The notes below the pieces were generated by a model. It did no database searches and was not told where the DNA came from. It saw nothing but the letters and a program-made list of their open reading frames with translations. 64,000 nt of DNA, from contig JAPWKH010000018.1 of NCBI GenBank assembly GCA_028283605.1, positions 62,001-126,000 of the forward strand. Reading direction: 5' to 3'. Positions 55,647 through 64,000 of the stretch are shown here, in pieces; positions within the stretch are counted from its first letter, which is position 1; every line of letters begins with the position of its first letter. This stretch comes from Arachidicoccus sp. (GTDB lineage: Bacteria > Bacteroidota > Bacteroidia > Chitinophagales > Chitinophagaceae). A program made the position numbers and the translations under genes.

Positions 55647-56504
55647 ATGAAAGGAATAGTTTTAGCCGGTGGTTCCGGCACAAGATTGTACCCAATTACA
55701 CTTGGCATCAGCAAGCAATTAATGCCAATTTATGATAAGCCGATGATTTATTATCCATTATCTACTTTAATGATGTCTGGTATCAACGAAATATTGATTA
55801 TCACTACACGTGAAGATCAACCGGGTTTTTTTCGCTTGCTTGGCGATGGAAGCCAATGGGGCTGCAGATTTGAATACGTGATCCAAGAGATACCCAACGG
55901 ATTGGCACAGGCTTTTGTTTTGGGCGAACAATTTATAGGAAATGATAAAGTTGCTTTGGTTTTGGGCGACAATATTTTTTACGGTTCCGGATTAAGTAAA
56001 TTGTTGCAACAAAACAATAATCCGGAAGGTGGCATCGTATATGCTTACCGCGTACACGATCCGGAAAGATATGGTGTAGTAGAATTTGATAAAGATTTTA
56101 AAGCGCTGTCAATCGAAGAAAAACCTAAACAACCAAAGTCAAATTATGCCGTTCCCGGTTTATATTTTTACGACAACTCCGTGGTGGGAATTGCAAAAAC
56201 CCTTCAACCTTCACCACGTGGCGAATACGAAATTACCGATGTAAACAGAATTTATTTGGAAAAAGGCAAATTAAGCGTAGGCGTTCTCAATCGCGGTACG
56301 GCGTGGCTGGATACGGGTACCCACGATTCTATGATGGAAGCCAGCCAGTTTGTGCAAATTATCGAAAACCGACAAGGTCTTAAAATCGGATGCCCGGAAG
56401 AAATTGCTTATAGAATGGGCTTTATCACTAAAGAGCAATTATTGAAACTGGCAGAACCTTTGAAAAAAAGTGGTTATGGAAGGTATTTGGAGACGATAAT
56501 ATGA
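55647..56504 (+). CDS. rfbA: Glucose-1-phosphate thymidylyltransferase
   Basis: Nucleotidyltransferase of 285 residues making dTDP-glucose. The nucleotide-binding signature is [13 protein letters not shown], followed by [18 protein letters not shown] and the metal aspartate in [10 protein letters not shown]. It closes the rfbBCA set; a convergent acyltransferase gene begins 25 bases past its stop. Confidence 0.96.
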   Translation: MKGIVLAGGSGTRLYPITLGISKQLMPIYDKPMIYYPLSTLMMSGINEILIITTREDQPGFFRLLGDGSQWGCRFEYVIQEIPNGLAQAFVLGEQFIGNDKVALVLGDNIFYGSGLSKLLQQNNNPEGGIVYAYRVHDPERYGVVEFDKDFKALSIEEKPKQPKSNYAVPGLYFYDNSVVGIAKTLQPSPRGEYEITDVNRIYLEKGKLSVGVLNRGTAWLDTGTHDSMMEASQFVQIIENRQGLKIGCPEEIAYRMGFITKEQLLKLAEPLKKSGYGRYLETII

Positions 56505-56529
56505 GATGGTTTGAAGGAAATACTATTTT

Positions 56530-57198
56530 TTATTCTTCCCAGGATATATTTTCTTTAATTAATTTACACGGATTACCAGCGTATAATCCATGTGAATATT
56601 CCAAGGATTTGCTTACGATAGAATTAGCGCCAATTACCGAATGATTAGCAATAATAGTTCCTTTCAAAATTAAACATCGACAACCTACCCATACATTTTC
56701 ACCTATAATAATTGGTTTAGGGGCGTTTATTATATTTTCTTGTTTATCCTTTATTTTGTGAAAATCTGTATCCATAATTAAAATATCCCATGACAGTAAA
56801 CAGTTATTTCCAAATACTATTTCCATATGGGAAACAATAGAAGTTTCTGCAGATATTACAAAATTATTACCTAACGTCAATTTGCCATTTTTTCCTACAG
56901 ATATTTTAGAACCATGACCAATTCTACAGATTCCTTTAAAAATAACTATACCGGATACATCCCAAATGCTCCTAGACTTTTTGTTATCAAAAATGCCGAC
57001 TTCCCCATATCCAAATTGAATTAGCCCTGTTCTTATAGCAATTGCATCAATTATTATTTTGCCACTGGAATTTTTTAAATATACTTTACGAGAAATAAAG
57101 ATTGGTAACTTAACGGCTTGCTTTAACGGTAAATATTTAAAGTTGAAATAAAATGTTTTGAAATTTATCTTTAATACAAAGTTTAAGAATCTTTTCAT
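56530..57198 (-). CDS. Hexapeptide-repeat acyltransferase
   Basis: Protein of 222 residues with left-handed beta-helix repeats: IGHGSKISVG, LGNNFVISAETSI, IIGENVWVGCRCLILKGT, IANHSVIGANSIVSKS, ending with GLYAGNPCKLIKENI. It probably O-acetylates a sugar of the polysaccharide (WcaF/serine-acetyltransferase-like fold). It is the only minus-strand gene in the capsule locus, so it is likely an inserted or separately regulated unit. Confidence 0.82.
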   Translation of the reverse strand: MKRFLNFVLKINFKTFYFNFKYLPLKQAVKLPIFISRKVYLKNSSGKIIIDAIAIRTGLIQFGYGEVGIFDNKKSRSIWDVSGIVIFKGICRIGHGSKISVGKNGKLTLGNNFVISAETSIVSHMEIVFGNNCLLSWDILIMDTDFHKIKDKQENIINAPKPIIIGENVWVGCRCLILKGTIIANHSVIGANSIVSKSLEYSHGLYAGNPCKLIKENISWEE

Positions 57199-57399
57199 GT
57201 GGTATTCTGTATTATAAATATTGAGATTATTTAAGATGGGGACAAATTCAATTTATTTTAAATATCATATGTAATTTTCCAATAAAATGCTATTATTTAA
57301 ATGTTACTAATGATTTTCAAAAATAACTTATTTAACAATCGAAAAATAAAGTAATGCACTTTAGTCACAAATATTTTAGGTAGAGAAAGTGAGTAATAC

Positions 57400-57407
57400 T
57401 ATTTTTG
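57400..57407 (+). promoter_or_regulatory. Possible -7 box upstream of the glycosyltransferase block
   Basis: TATTTTTG fits TAnnTTTG, about 63 bases before the gene at 57471. No clear TTG lies 19-20 bases upstream. It is the best candidate in the divergent 57199-57470 space, which is otherwise AT-rich and without a gene. Confidence 0.4.
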
Positions 57408-57470
57408 TGCATCCATAGAACAGCGCACACATACTACCAACTATTATAATATAGAAATTTATATTAAGTT

Positions 57471-58439
57471 ATGAATGTATTATTTCATGAAAATCAACTC
57501 ACATATCGCGGTACGTCGGTTTCATTGTATGATTATGCGCATTATAATGAAATCATGTTAGGAAACAAATCATACATAATTTATAATAAGAATAATCCGT
57601 CTAATAATATAAATGCTATTCAAAGATTTGAAAAAAGATTTAATGTGTTTGGATATACCTCTGTAGAGGAAATAGATAAAATTATTGAAGAACATAAAAT
57701 TGATGTCTTCTATGCGATAAAAAGTGGTGAAAAAGATGATATAATAACGAAAAAATGCCGTTCTTGTATGCATGTTGTATTCCAGGCTTATGAGCCGCAT
57801 GGAGATGTATATGCATATGTTTCTCATTGGCTGGCACAAACTATGAGTAATGACAAAGCACCGTATGTTCCTCATATTGTTCATCTACCAAAAGAAGACG
57901 CTGATTTAAAAAATGATTTATCGATTCCTGTTTCGGCTAAAGTATTTGGATATTATGGAGGGCACAATAGTTTTAATATAAAATTTGTCCAAAATACCAT
58001 TTACAAAATTGCAAAGCGCCATCCTAAAATTTATTTTATTTTTATGGGTGTAGATAAATTTATAGCTAATAGTTGGTTTTCTGATTATTCCGATATTAAA
58101 AATATAATTTTTTTACCTCCAAATACGGACACTAATTACAAAGTAAAGTTTATTAATACATGTGATGCGATGTTGCATGCCAGACTAAGTGGCGAAACAT
58201 TTGGCATAGCAATCGGAGAATTTGCAATCAGTAATAAGCCGATTATTACTTATCTTAATTCTCCTGAAAAAGCACACATACAAATGTTGGGAGATAATGC
58301 GTTTTATTACCACAGCAAAAAATCTTTGAAAAAAATATTATTACTTGAAGATTTAAGTAAGAAAAATGCCGCAGCACAGTATAATGAATTTTCTCCTGAA
58401 AAAGTAATGGATAAATTCAATAAGATTTTTTTACAATAA
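57471..58439 (+). CDS. Glycosyltransferase, GT-B type
   Basis: Protein of 322 residues. The C-terminal half has a GT-B-like donor region (VFGYYGGHNSFNIKFVQ, IIFLPPNTDTNYKVKFINTCD, RLSGETFGIAIGEFAISNKP). The acidic ETFG corresponds to the EX7E region of family 4 enzymes. Donor and acceptor are unknown. It is the first gene of the plus block after the acetyltransferase and precedes the flippase by 10 bases. Confidence 0.78.
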   Translation: MNVLFHENQLTYRGTSVSLYDYAHYNEIMLGNKSYIIYNKNNPSNNINAIQRFEKRFNVFGYTSVEEIDKIIEEHKIDVFYAIKSGEKDDIITKKCRSCMHVVFQAYEPHGDVYAYVSHWLAQTMSNDKAPYVPHIVHLPKEDADLKNDLSIPVSAKVFGYYGGHNSFNIKFVQNTIYKIAKRHPKIYFIFMGVDKFIANSWFSDYSDIKNIIFLPPNTDTNYKVKFINTCDAMLHARLSGETFGIAIGEFAISNKPIITYLNSPEKAHIQMLGDNAFYYHSKKSLKKILLLEDLSKKNAAAQYNEFSPEKVMDKFNKIFLQ

Positions 58440-58449
58440 AATTTATAAA

Positions 58450-59973
58450 TTGAGAAAAAAATCTGTTTTACTTTTTATATTTAAAATTTTAAAACTACCA
58501 TTAACCCTCTTAACTCTTTCTTTAACTGCGAAATATTTTGGTGTTAGTTTAGACAAAGATGTATGGTTGTTGGCATCTGCTAGTATTATAATGCTGGATA
58601 TGGCTTTCTGGGGACCTCTGAATGACATATTTAGAACCAAGTTTATATACTTAAAAGAAAAGGATTCTGAACTGATTGCTCTTGATGCAACCAAATCTTT
58701 GCTAACTTATATTTTTTTGGGTAGTTTGATTCTGGTTGCATTTATAGAAATATACCCATTCTTATTTGCTCGGGTTATTGCTCCTACTTATAATTCTAAA
58801 GAGTTATCGAGCCTATGTAGCATGCTTAGATTAATTGCACCAATTTTATTAATCAATCAAAGCATGTTAATTGGATGTTCCATTTTAAATGCTTATGATT
58901 CTTTTTATGTTCCGGAGCTCGCTTCTGCAATTTCGCTATTACTCAACATTGTATTGCTAATATTTTTACATAATACAATGGGAATTTACGCTCTTGTCGG
59001 CGCATTATATATAAGCGATATGGTTTTAATTCTTTTTTTAGTTTTTAATATTAAGAAAAAGAACATCCGAATATTCAACAATTATTCTTTAAATTTTTCG
59101 GGATTTAAAATTTTTTTCGTTTTTGCTTTTCCTCTTTTTTTACCTTATCTGGTAGGACAATTAAATAGCATGGTGGAGAGAAGCCTTGTGTCCGGTTTAA
59201 GTATTGGCGCCGTATCAATTATTGACTTTTCAAGAAGGATACCGGATATGGTTAATAATGTAATTACCAGTGTGATATTGACTGTTTTGGTGCCAACCTT
59301 GGCAAGATTATATGTAATGAATAAAAAAGAACAATATGAAAAAGATTTTATTGAATCTTATAAATTAGGTATATTGGGTATAGGAATGTTCATTGTTTTT
59401 TTGTGTGCCGGTGCTACTTATCTGATTGGTTTTTTTTATAAAAGCAAATCCATTCCAAATGCAGATATGTTGAAGATTATACAAATGAGTAAATTATATG
59501 CATGTGCTTTATTGGGCATATTTAGCTATGTAATATCCGGAATGTCGCTATTAGCAACCGGAAAAAATAAGTTAAATGCACTCTCGGGCACTATGACGCA
59601 AGTGTTAACCATTATTTTAAACCTTTTATTTGTAAAGCGTTTTGGTTTTTATATCTTTCCATTATCAATGTTTATCGCCCATTTTTCGGGAGCTGCTTTC
59701 ATGTTTAAATTTTTCCCATATTCTAAAAAATTAATAATATACACAACTCTAAGATATTATATATTCCTCATTGTGTTGGCAATAGTTACTTATTGGTTAG
59801 GAACAATTATAACAACAAGGTTTAATAATATCAGAAATTTAACGGGCATCATTCTAATTGGCAGTATTCAATTAATTCTTTTTATTCCTTTATCATATAT
59901 TTTTAAAATATCGGAATTTGAAATGATTTTCCAAAAATTGAGGTTAAAATGGCTAATAAAAAAAGATTCCTAA
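58450..59973 (+). CDS. Polysaccharide flippase, MurJ/Wzx-like
   Basis: Integral membrane protein of 507 residues with about 13 hydrophobic segments and a pattern close to the MurJ/MVF family: KYFGVSLDKDVWLLASA near the N-terminus, LNSMVERSLVSGLSIGAVSIIDFSRRIP in the middle, and LLFVKRFGFYIFPLSMF later. In this locus it should move the lipid-linked repeat unit across the inner membrane. The start codon is TTG. Its stop overlaps the next gene by 25 bases. Confidence 0.85.
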   Translation: MRKKSVLLFIFKILKLPLTLLTLSLTAKYFGVSLDKDVWLLASASIIMLDMAFWGPLNDIFRTKFIYLKEKDSELIALDATKSLLTYIFLGSLILVAFIEIYPFLFARVIAPTYNSKELSSLCSMLRLIAPILLINQSMLIGCSILNAYDSFYVPELASAISLLLNIVLLIFLHNTMGIYALVGALYISDMVLILFLVFNIKKKNIRIFNNYSLNFSGFKIFFVFAFPLFLPYLVGQLNSMVERSLVSGLSIGAVSIIDFSRRIPDMVNNVITSVILTVLVPTLARLYVMNKKEQYEKDFIESYKLGILGIGMFIVFLCAGATYLIGFFYKSKSIPNADMLKIIQMSKLYACALLGIFSYVISGMSLLATGKNKLNALSGTMTQVLTIILNLLFVKRFGFYIFPLSMFIAHFSGAAFMFKFFPYSKKLIIYTTLRYYIFLIVLAIVTYWLGTIITTRFNNIRNLTGIILIGSIQLILFIPLSYIFKISEFEMIFQKLRLKWLIKKDS

Positions 59974-61076
59974 CTTTTTTTTTGAATACAGAAAATGTCC
60001 ACTTAACAAAGGATGTGGGAATGGTTCCTTATATATTACACAAATATTACGGATATGAAAGTGCTTTAGCATGCTATAAAAATGGAGATTATCCTCATTT
60101 AGAGAATGAAGTAAATGGATTAAAAATTGTTTTTGTAAAAAAAGTTTTCGATAATCCTTTGTTAGACGGTTTGTATTTTATTCTTAGAAATTATCGGAAG
60201 TATGATATTTTGATGTGCTTTCACTATGCAAAGAACAGTCTGATTTGGCTAAATATTTTTAAATGGCTAAAAAGAAAGAGGGGAATAACATACCTAAAAT
60301 TAGATACAGGCGATGGCATCATGACAACCCGGATTTTTAAAGGAAAATCTGGATGGATGTATAAAAGAATAATAAAGAAAATAGATATTATATCGGTAGA
60401 AACAAAAAAAATATTCGCTTATTTAAATAAAAATTGGCCAAGAAAAGTAGAATATATTCCCAATGGTTTCTATGACTATGAAAGTCGAGAAAAATTAGAT
60501 TTTTTACGAAAAGAGAACATTATATTGACGGTGGGGAGAATTGGAACGCATCAGAAAGATACTGAAACCTTGTGCAAAGCATTTAAAAAATTTGCTATAA
60601 AAAATAAAGAATGGAAACTTGTAATTGCCGGGCCTATCGAGAGTGATTTCTTAAATTACATCAAAGATGAAATAGAGCCATTCGATTTCTTAAAAGAAAG
60701 AATCATATTTACGGGTAATATTATGGATCGAAATATTCTTCGGACTTATTATGCTAAAGCTAAAATTTTTACTTTAACATCAAGAGCTGAAAGTTTCGGA
60801 TTGGTTTATTTGGAGGCTATGGAAAATGGCTGCTATATAGTTTCAACAGATATTACTCCGGCATTTGATATCACTAATAATGAAGAATATGGAAGACTTT
60901 TTCCAATAGGGGATTTTAATAAATTAGCAGCAATATGGGAAGATGTGATTAATGCCGATACGTTGTTGGAAACCAAATGTCAATTAATAAAAGATTTTGC
61001 CTATGACAATTTTTATTGGCCGATAATCCTAAAAAAATTAGATACCTTAATTCAAGAAAAATATATAATTCATTAG
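59949..61076 (+). CDS. Glycosyltransferase family 4
   Basis: Protein of 375 residues of the GT-B fold. The donor-binding half has NIILTVGRIGTHQKDTETL, KLVIAGPIESDFLNY, and the EX7E motif in TSRAESFGLVYLEAMENGCYIV. It probably adds a hexose to the repeat unit. It overlaps the flippase gene by 25 bases and precedes the family 2 enzyme by 3 bases. Confidence 0.88.
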   Translation: MANKKRFLTFFLNTENVHLTKDVGMVPYILHKYYGYESALACYKNGDYPHLENEVNGLKIVFVKKVFDNPLLDGLYFILRNYRKYDILMCFHYAKNSLIWLNIFKWLKRKRGITYLKLDTGDGIMTTRIFKGKSGWMYKRIIKKIDIISVETKKIFAYLNKNWPRKVEYIPNGFYDYESREKLDFLRKENIILTVGRIGTHQKDTETLCKAFKKFAIKNKEWKLVIAGPIESDFLNYIKDEIEPFDFLKERIIFTGNIMDRNILRTYYAKAKIFTLTSRAESFGLVYLEAMENGCYIVSTDITPAFDITNNEEYGRLFPIGDFNKLAAIWEDVINADTLLETKCQLIKDFAYDNFYWPIILKKLDTLIQEKYIIH

Positions 61077-61079
61077 TTA

Positions 61080-61985
61080 ATGGACGTGTCTATAATTATC
61101 ATAAATTACAAAACAAGGGATTTAACCCTTCAGTGTATACAATCTATTTACGATTATACAAAAAACGTTTCTTTTGAAATAATCTTAGTAGATAATGCAT
61201 CAGAAGATGATACTATAGAAAAAGTAAATGAAAAATTTCCGGAAGTGATAACGATTGCTAATACCGAAAATATAGGCTTCGGTAGAGCAAATAACCAGGG
61301 AATAAGAATTGCTAAGGGGGAATTTGTTTTTTTATTAAATTCAGATGCTTATTTGATGAATAATGCTATTTCGGATTTTGTTAATTTTTTAAGATTAGAG
61401 ATAAATCAATCCGTTGCAATATGTGGCGGAGATTTGTTTTATGACAATACCTGTAAACAGAGAATGGCATCTTTCGGCAATTTACCTACTTTGAAAGAAG
61501 AAGTGTTTATACTGTCCGGATTATTTAAATTGTTTAAAAATTATTTTAGAAAACACATATCAGCTGCGATAATAAATTATGATAACAAAATTAAAGATGT
61601 CGGTTTTATTATAGGGGCGGATATGTTTATAAGAAAAGCTGTTTTAGAAAAAATTGGATTGTTCGATGAAGATTTTTTTATGTACTTTGAAGAAACGGAA
61701 TTGTCTTTTCGAGCTAAAGCTGCCGGTTACAAGTCGGTTATAATTCCTTCTATAAAATTATGCCACTTAGATGGCGGTTCAAGTAAGAAAAATAACGATT
61801 TATTCAATTATAAAAAATTTACGTATTTTGAAAAAAGCAAAACACTTTATTTCAAAAAGTGTTATGGGCATTTGTCTTCTACAATATCAAAAATTTTATC
61901 ATCTTTGCTTGTAATAGAGCTTTCAATATTAGCTAAAAAACAAGGAAGTCCGCTAAAAAAAATAGGAATAATAATCAAGGCATAG
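61080..61985 (+). CDS. Glycosyltransferase family 2, rhamnosyltransferase-like
   Basis: GT-A enzyme of 301 residues: DVSIIIINYKTRDLT and VDNASEDDTIEKV at the N-terminus, FLLNSDAYL for metal binding, and FFMYFEETELSFRAKAAGYK as the acceptor-side motif. WbbL-type rhamnosyltransferases have the same arrangement, and dTDP-sugar genes are upstream, so a deoxysugar donor is a reasonable inference. 113 bases separate it from the next gene. Confidence 0.85.
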   Translation: MDVSIIIINYKTRDLTLQCIQSIYDYTKNVSFEIILVDNASEDDTIEKVNEKFPEVITIANTENIGFGRANNQGIRIAKGEFVFLLNSDAYLMNNAISDFVNFLRLEINQSVAICGGDLFYDNTCKQRMASFGNLPTLKEEVFILSGLFKLFKNYFRKHISAAIINYDNKIKDVGFIIGADMFIRKAVLEKIGLFDEDFFMYFEETELSFRAKAAGYKSVIIPSIKLCHLDGGSSKKNNDLFNYKKFTYFEKSKTLYFKKCYGHLSSTISKILSSLLVIELSILAKKQGSPLKKIGIIIKA

Positions 61986-62098
61986 ATATTGTCATATGGT
62001 ATCAAAAATTCTTTCAACTAAGAAAAAATTGGAATCATAATACAATATAGAGAATAATTGACTTCGTTATAAAAAATTTTATCAACTAACAATTAACA

Positions 62099-62647
62099 AT
62101 GAAATCATATGTTTTAGGCTTTCGTTTATTTTTATTTAACGCTTTTATTAATAAAATTCCTCTTAATTTTTTGAGGCATTTTTTTATTAAACAATATATA
62201 AACGTGGGAAGTGATTCTTTTATCGCAATGAATGTGAAATTATTGAATTATTCTTTAAAAAGAAAAAAGCAAATAACTATAGGAAATAATTGTGTAATAA
62301 ATCCGGATGTATTGTTAGACGGCAGGATGGGTAAAATTGTTATAAAAAATAATGTAGATATTGCTAGAGGCAGTTGGATTTTTACAGCAGAGCATGACCC
62401 TCATGACGACTATCATAATATAAAATTTGGAGATGTAATTATAGAAGACCATGTGTGGATAGCCTCACGAGTAACAGTATTGCCCGGAGTAACAATTGGC
62501 AGAGGAAGTGTTATAGCTGCAGGAGCAATTGTAACAAAAGATGTCCCTCCTATGAGTATTGCCGGAGGAATTCCAGCAAAAGTATTAGGGCAAAGAAAGT
62601 CCGAGTTGAAATATAACTTAAGATTTAACCCTAAATTTTATTTATAA
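62099..62647 (+). CDS. Hexapeptide-repeat acyltransferase
   Basis: Protein of 182 residues with left-handed beta-helix repeats (ITIGNNCVINPDVLLDGR, IVIKNNVDIARGSWIFTAEH, VIIEDHVWIASRVTVLPG, TIGRGSVIAAGAIVTKDVPP, AGGIPAKVLGQRKS). The HDPHDDYHN segment supplies the histidine usual in WcaF-type acetyltransferases. It likely acetylates a sugar of the exported polymer. It is 2 bases from the next gene. Confidence 0.85.
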   Translation: MKSYVLGFRLFLFNAFINKIPLNFLRHFFIKQYINVGSDSFIAMNVKLLNYSLKRKKQITIGNNCVINPDVLLDGRMGKIVIKNNVDIARGSWIFTAEHDPHDDYHNIKFGDVIIEDHVWIASRVTVLPGVTIGRGSVIAAGAIVTKDVPPMSIAGGIPAKVLGQRKSELKYNLRFNPKFYL

Positions 62648-62649
62648 AA

Positions 62650-63861
62650 ATGATTTATATTGTAGATAAAAGAGTGCATGATAAAGAACATGTGGTTTTT
62701 AATACAGCATTTATTAAAGTTATAGATAAAGTATATAGTAAAGAAAATTTAACTGCGTATGTAGAACAAATGCATTTAAATAATTTGTTTCCTTCTTTTA
62801 AAGAAGAAATTACAAATGGGAAGATTTCATTTAAAGTTGAAAATACCTTATTTTATAAAAATGGATCTGGAGTATTTTCTAAGTTTATCCAATTTATATA
62901 CCAAAGAGTGTATAAAGATGGCTTTTTTTTTATAAGGCTTTTCAGGAAAATAGACCCGAAAGAAGATGTTTTATTTATTACTCACATGCATCCTATAACT
63001 TTTTTCTTTTTCAAATTAATAAAAATTTTTTTTCCTAAAATAAAAGTTTTGATTGTTTTGCACGGAGATGCGGATAGTGTATTAACCAGAAATAAGCACA
63101 ATCTTCCTGTTTCATTTTGGGGTATTATATATATGTTGGGATTTAAGATAAAACAAGCAAATTGTTATTACATTCTCTTAAGTAAATTGGGCTTAAAATT
63201 ATTGAGCGAAAAAAAAATATTATTAAAAAAGGAGATGCTGGATATACCTCACCCTTATTTTTATACCAATAGGACGCCTGCCTCGATTGACCTGAAGCAA
63301 AAAATCAATATCGGTTATATTGGATCTTTAACAAATAGAAAAAATGGGCAATTATTTATAGATATAGCGAACAAAATTAAACAATCGTCGGCGGCTGAAC
63401 ATTATATTTTCAGTCAAATAGGAAGTATTGATCAAAATTTTCTTTTATTACTAAATGAAAACATTAAGGTAGTTAAAAAGGAAAACGGCTATATTGACCG
63501 AAATTTATTTCAAATAAAAATTGCAGAAATAGATTATGCTATATTTCTATTTCCAAATGATGAGTTCAGAATCAGAGTAAGCGGAGCATTTTATGATGCG
63601 GTAGAATTTTGCAAGCCTTTAATTGTATTAAAATCAGATTATTTCGACAGTATATTTGAAGAGGCAGGAAATATTGGATATGTTTGCAATAGTACGAGTA
63701 ATATTGTTGATTTGCTTCAGTATTTAATAGAATACCCAGCTATTCGAAAAGAACAATACATGCAACAATGTGAAAATTTATCAAAGTATAGGGATAAATT
63801 AAGCATATCAAATGTAAAGAGAAGATTGATAGGAGAACTCGAAGCGAAAAACTTGTTATAA
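62650..63861 (+). CDS. Glycosyltransferase, GT-B type
   Basis: Protein of 403 residues. A GT-B-like pattern is visible: VLFITHMHPITFFFFKLIKI and VLIVLHGDADSVLTRN in the first half; INIGYIGSLTNRKNGQLFIDIA and DYAIFLFPNDEFRIRVSGAFYDAVEFCKPLIV in the donor half. The family number is uncertain (GT4 is likely). It ends 31 bases before the next start codon. Confidence 0.75.
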   Translation: MIYIVDKRVHDKEHVVFNTAFIKVIDKVYSKENLTAYVEQMHLNNLFPSFKEEITNGKISFKVENTLFYKNGSGVFSKFIQFIYQRVYKDGFFFIRLFRKIDPKEDVLFITHMHPITFFFFKLIKIFFPKIKVLIVLHGDADSVLTRNKHNLPVSFWGIIYMLGFKIKQANCYYILLSKLGLKLLSEKKILLKKEMLDIPHPYFYTNRTPASIDLKQKINIGYIGSLTNRKNGQLFIDIANKIKQSSAAEHYIFSQIGSIDQNFLLLLNENIKVVKKENGYIDRNLFQIKIAEIDYAIFLFPNDEFRIRVSGAFYDAVEFCKPLIVLKSDYFDSIFEEAGNIGYVCNSTSNIVDLLQYLIEYPAIRKEQYMQQCENLSKYRDKLSISNVKRRLIGELEAKNLL

Positions 63862-63892
63862 TTTTATTTAGTAGTAGAATTTCAATTTGCGA

Positions 63893-64000
63893 ATGTACCT
63901 TTTAATTTGGGTAATAACTACCTTTATATCTTGTCTTTTATGGACAAAAATTAACAAAAAGATAATTGTTGGAATTCTCATCCTCATTCTTGCAATCTTC
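63893..64000 (+). CDS. Membrane protein, N-terminal fragment at window edge
   Basis: A frame opens at the ATG at 63893 and runs 36 codons to the end of the window without a stop. It is almost wholly hydrophobic, MYLLIWVITTFISCLLW followed by IIVGILILILAIF, as expected for the start of a multi-pass membrane protein. In this place an EpsG/Wzy-type polymerase is the best guess, since no polymerase is otherwise present. That is inference only. Confidence 0.55.
   Translation, partial: MYLLIWVITTFISCLLWTKINKKIIVGILILILAIF

Overview
The window looks like a chromosomal segment of a Bacteroidota bacterium, most likely in or near the Chitinophagaceae. This is inferred from low GC, promoter boxes of the TAnnTTTG type, a long IspH, paired ClpP genes, a PhoR-like kinase, a DUF3467 protein, and a gene order (DarA, DarB, BtrH-like, ABC transporter, ACP, ketosynthases, dehydratases, FabG, tyrosine ammonia-lyase) typical of flexirubin pigment clusters in this phylum. 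No tRNA, rRNA, CRISPR array or transposase was seen.

Layout. 1-2934: end of a sensor histidine kinase, pruA, and a DUF3467 protein. 3060-5701: a secreted GH2 exo-glycosidase gene split by one frameshift. 5948-10694: a minus-strand SUF iron-sulfur operon (sufA, sufB, sufC, sufD) with a VapC-like toxin/antitoxin pair between sufB and sufC, and no sufS or sufE after sufD. 10825-13734: a family 2 glycosyltransferase and the potassium transporter Kup. 13925-32838: a flexirubin / aryl-polyene plus dialkylresorcinol cluster in four transcription blocks. The first is a PPTase-ACP-KAS-dehydratase-enoyl-reductase block. The second holds DarA/DarB with a BtrH-like acyltransferase, an ABC exporter, an ACP, a KAS and a chain-length factor. 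The third is a minus-strand block ending in tyrosine ammonia-lyase. The fourth is an AMP-ligase. Palindromic repeats sit at the block boundaries.

32938-36183: a compact sulfur-compartment operon: DUF4395 membrane protein, family 2A encapsulin shell, and a SufS-like cysteine desulfurase with a long cargo-type N-terminal domain that carries a duplicated SVAGSGxSPSxL motif. As given, the desulfurase is frameshifted just before its catalytic cysteine. 36273-49319: housekeeping genes (GNAT, ispH, rplS, a TPR protein, ysxC, a TlpA-like thioredoxin, serC, DUF1015, two clpP, clpX). 49405-64000: a capsule/exopolysaccharide locus with a Wza-like export lipoprotein, a Wzc-type tyrosine kinase whose middle is heavily damaged, a nucleotide-sugar dehydrogenase, rfbB/C/A for dTDP-sugar synthesis, acyltransferases, glycosyltransferases, a flippase, and the start of a membrane protein at the window edge.

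How it fits together. The pigment cluster can plausibly make 4-coumarate from tyrosine, activate it, extend it to a polyene on ACPs, build a dialkylresorcinol by DarB/DarA, and join or export the parts. The SUF operon needs a sulfur donor, and the only cysteine desulfurase in the window is the encapsulin cargo. Three genes (GH2, desulfurase, wzc) carry indels, several at homopolymer runs. Either these are real lesions or the consensus sequence has residual errors; this matters for reading the encapsulin and capsule loci.
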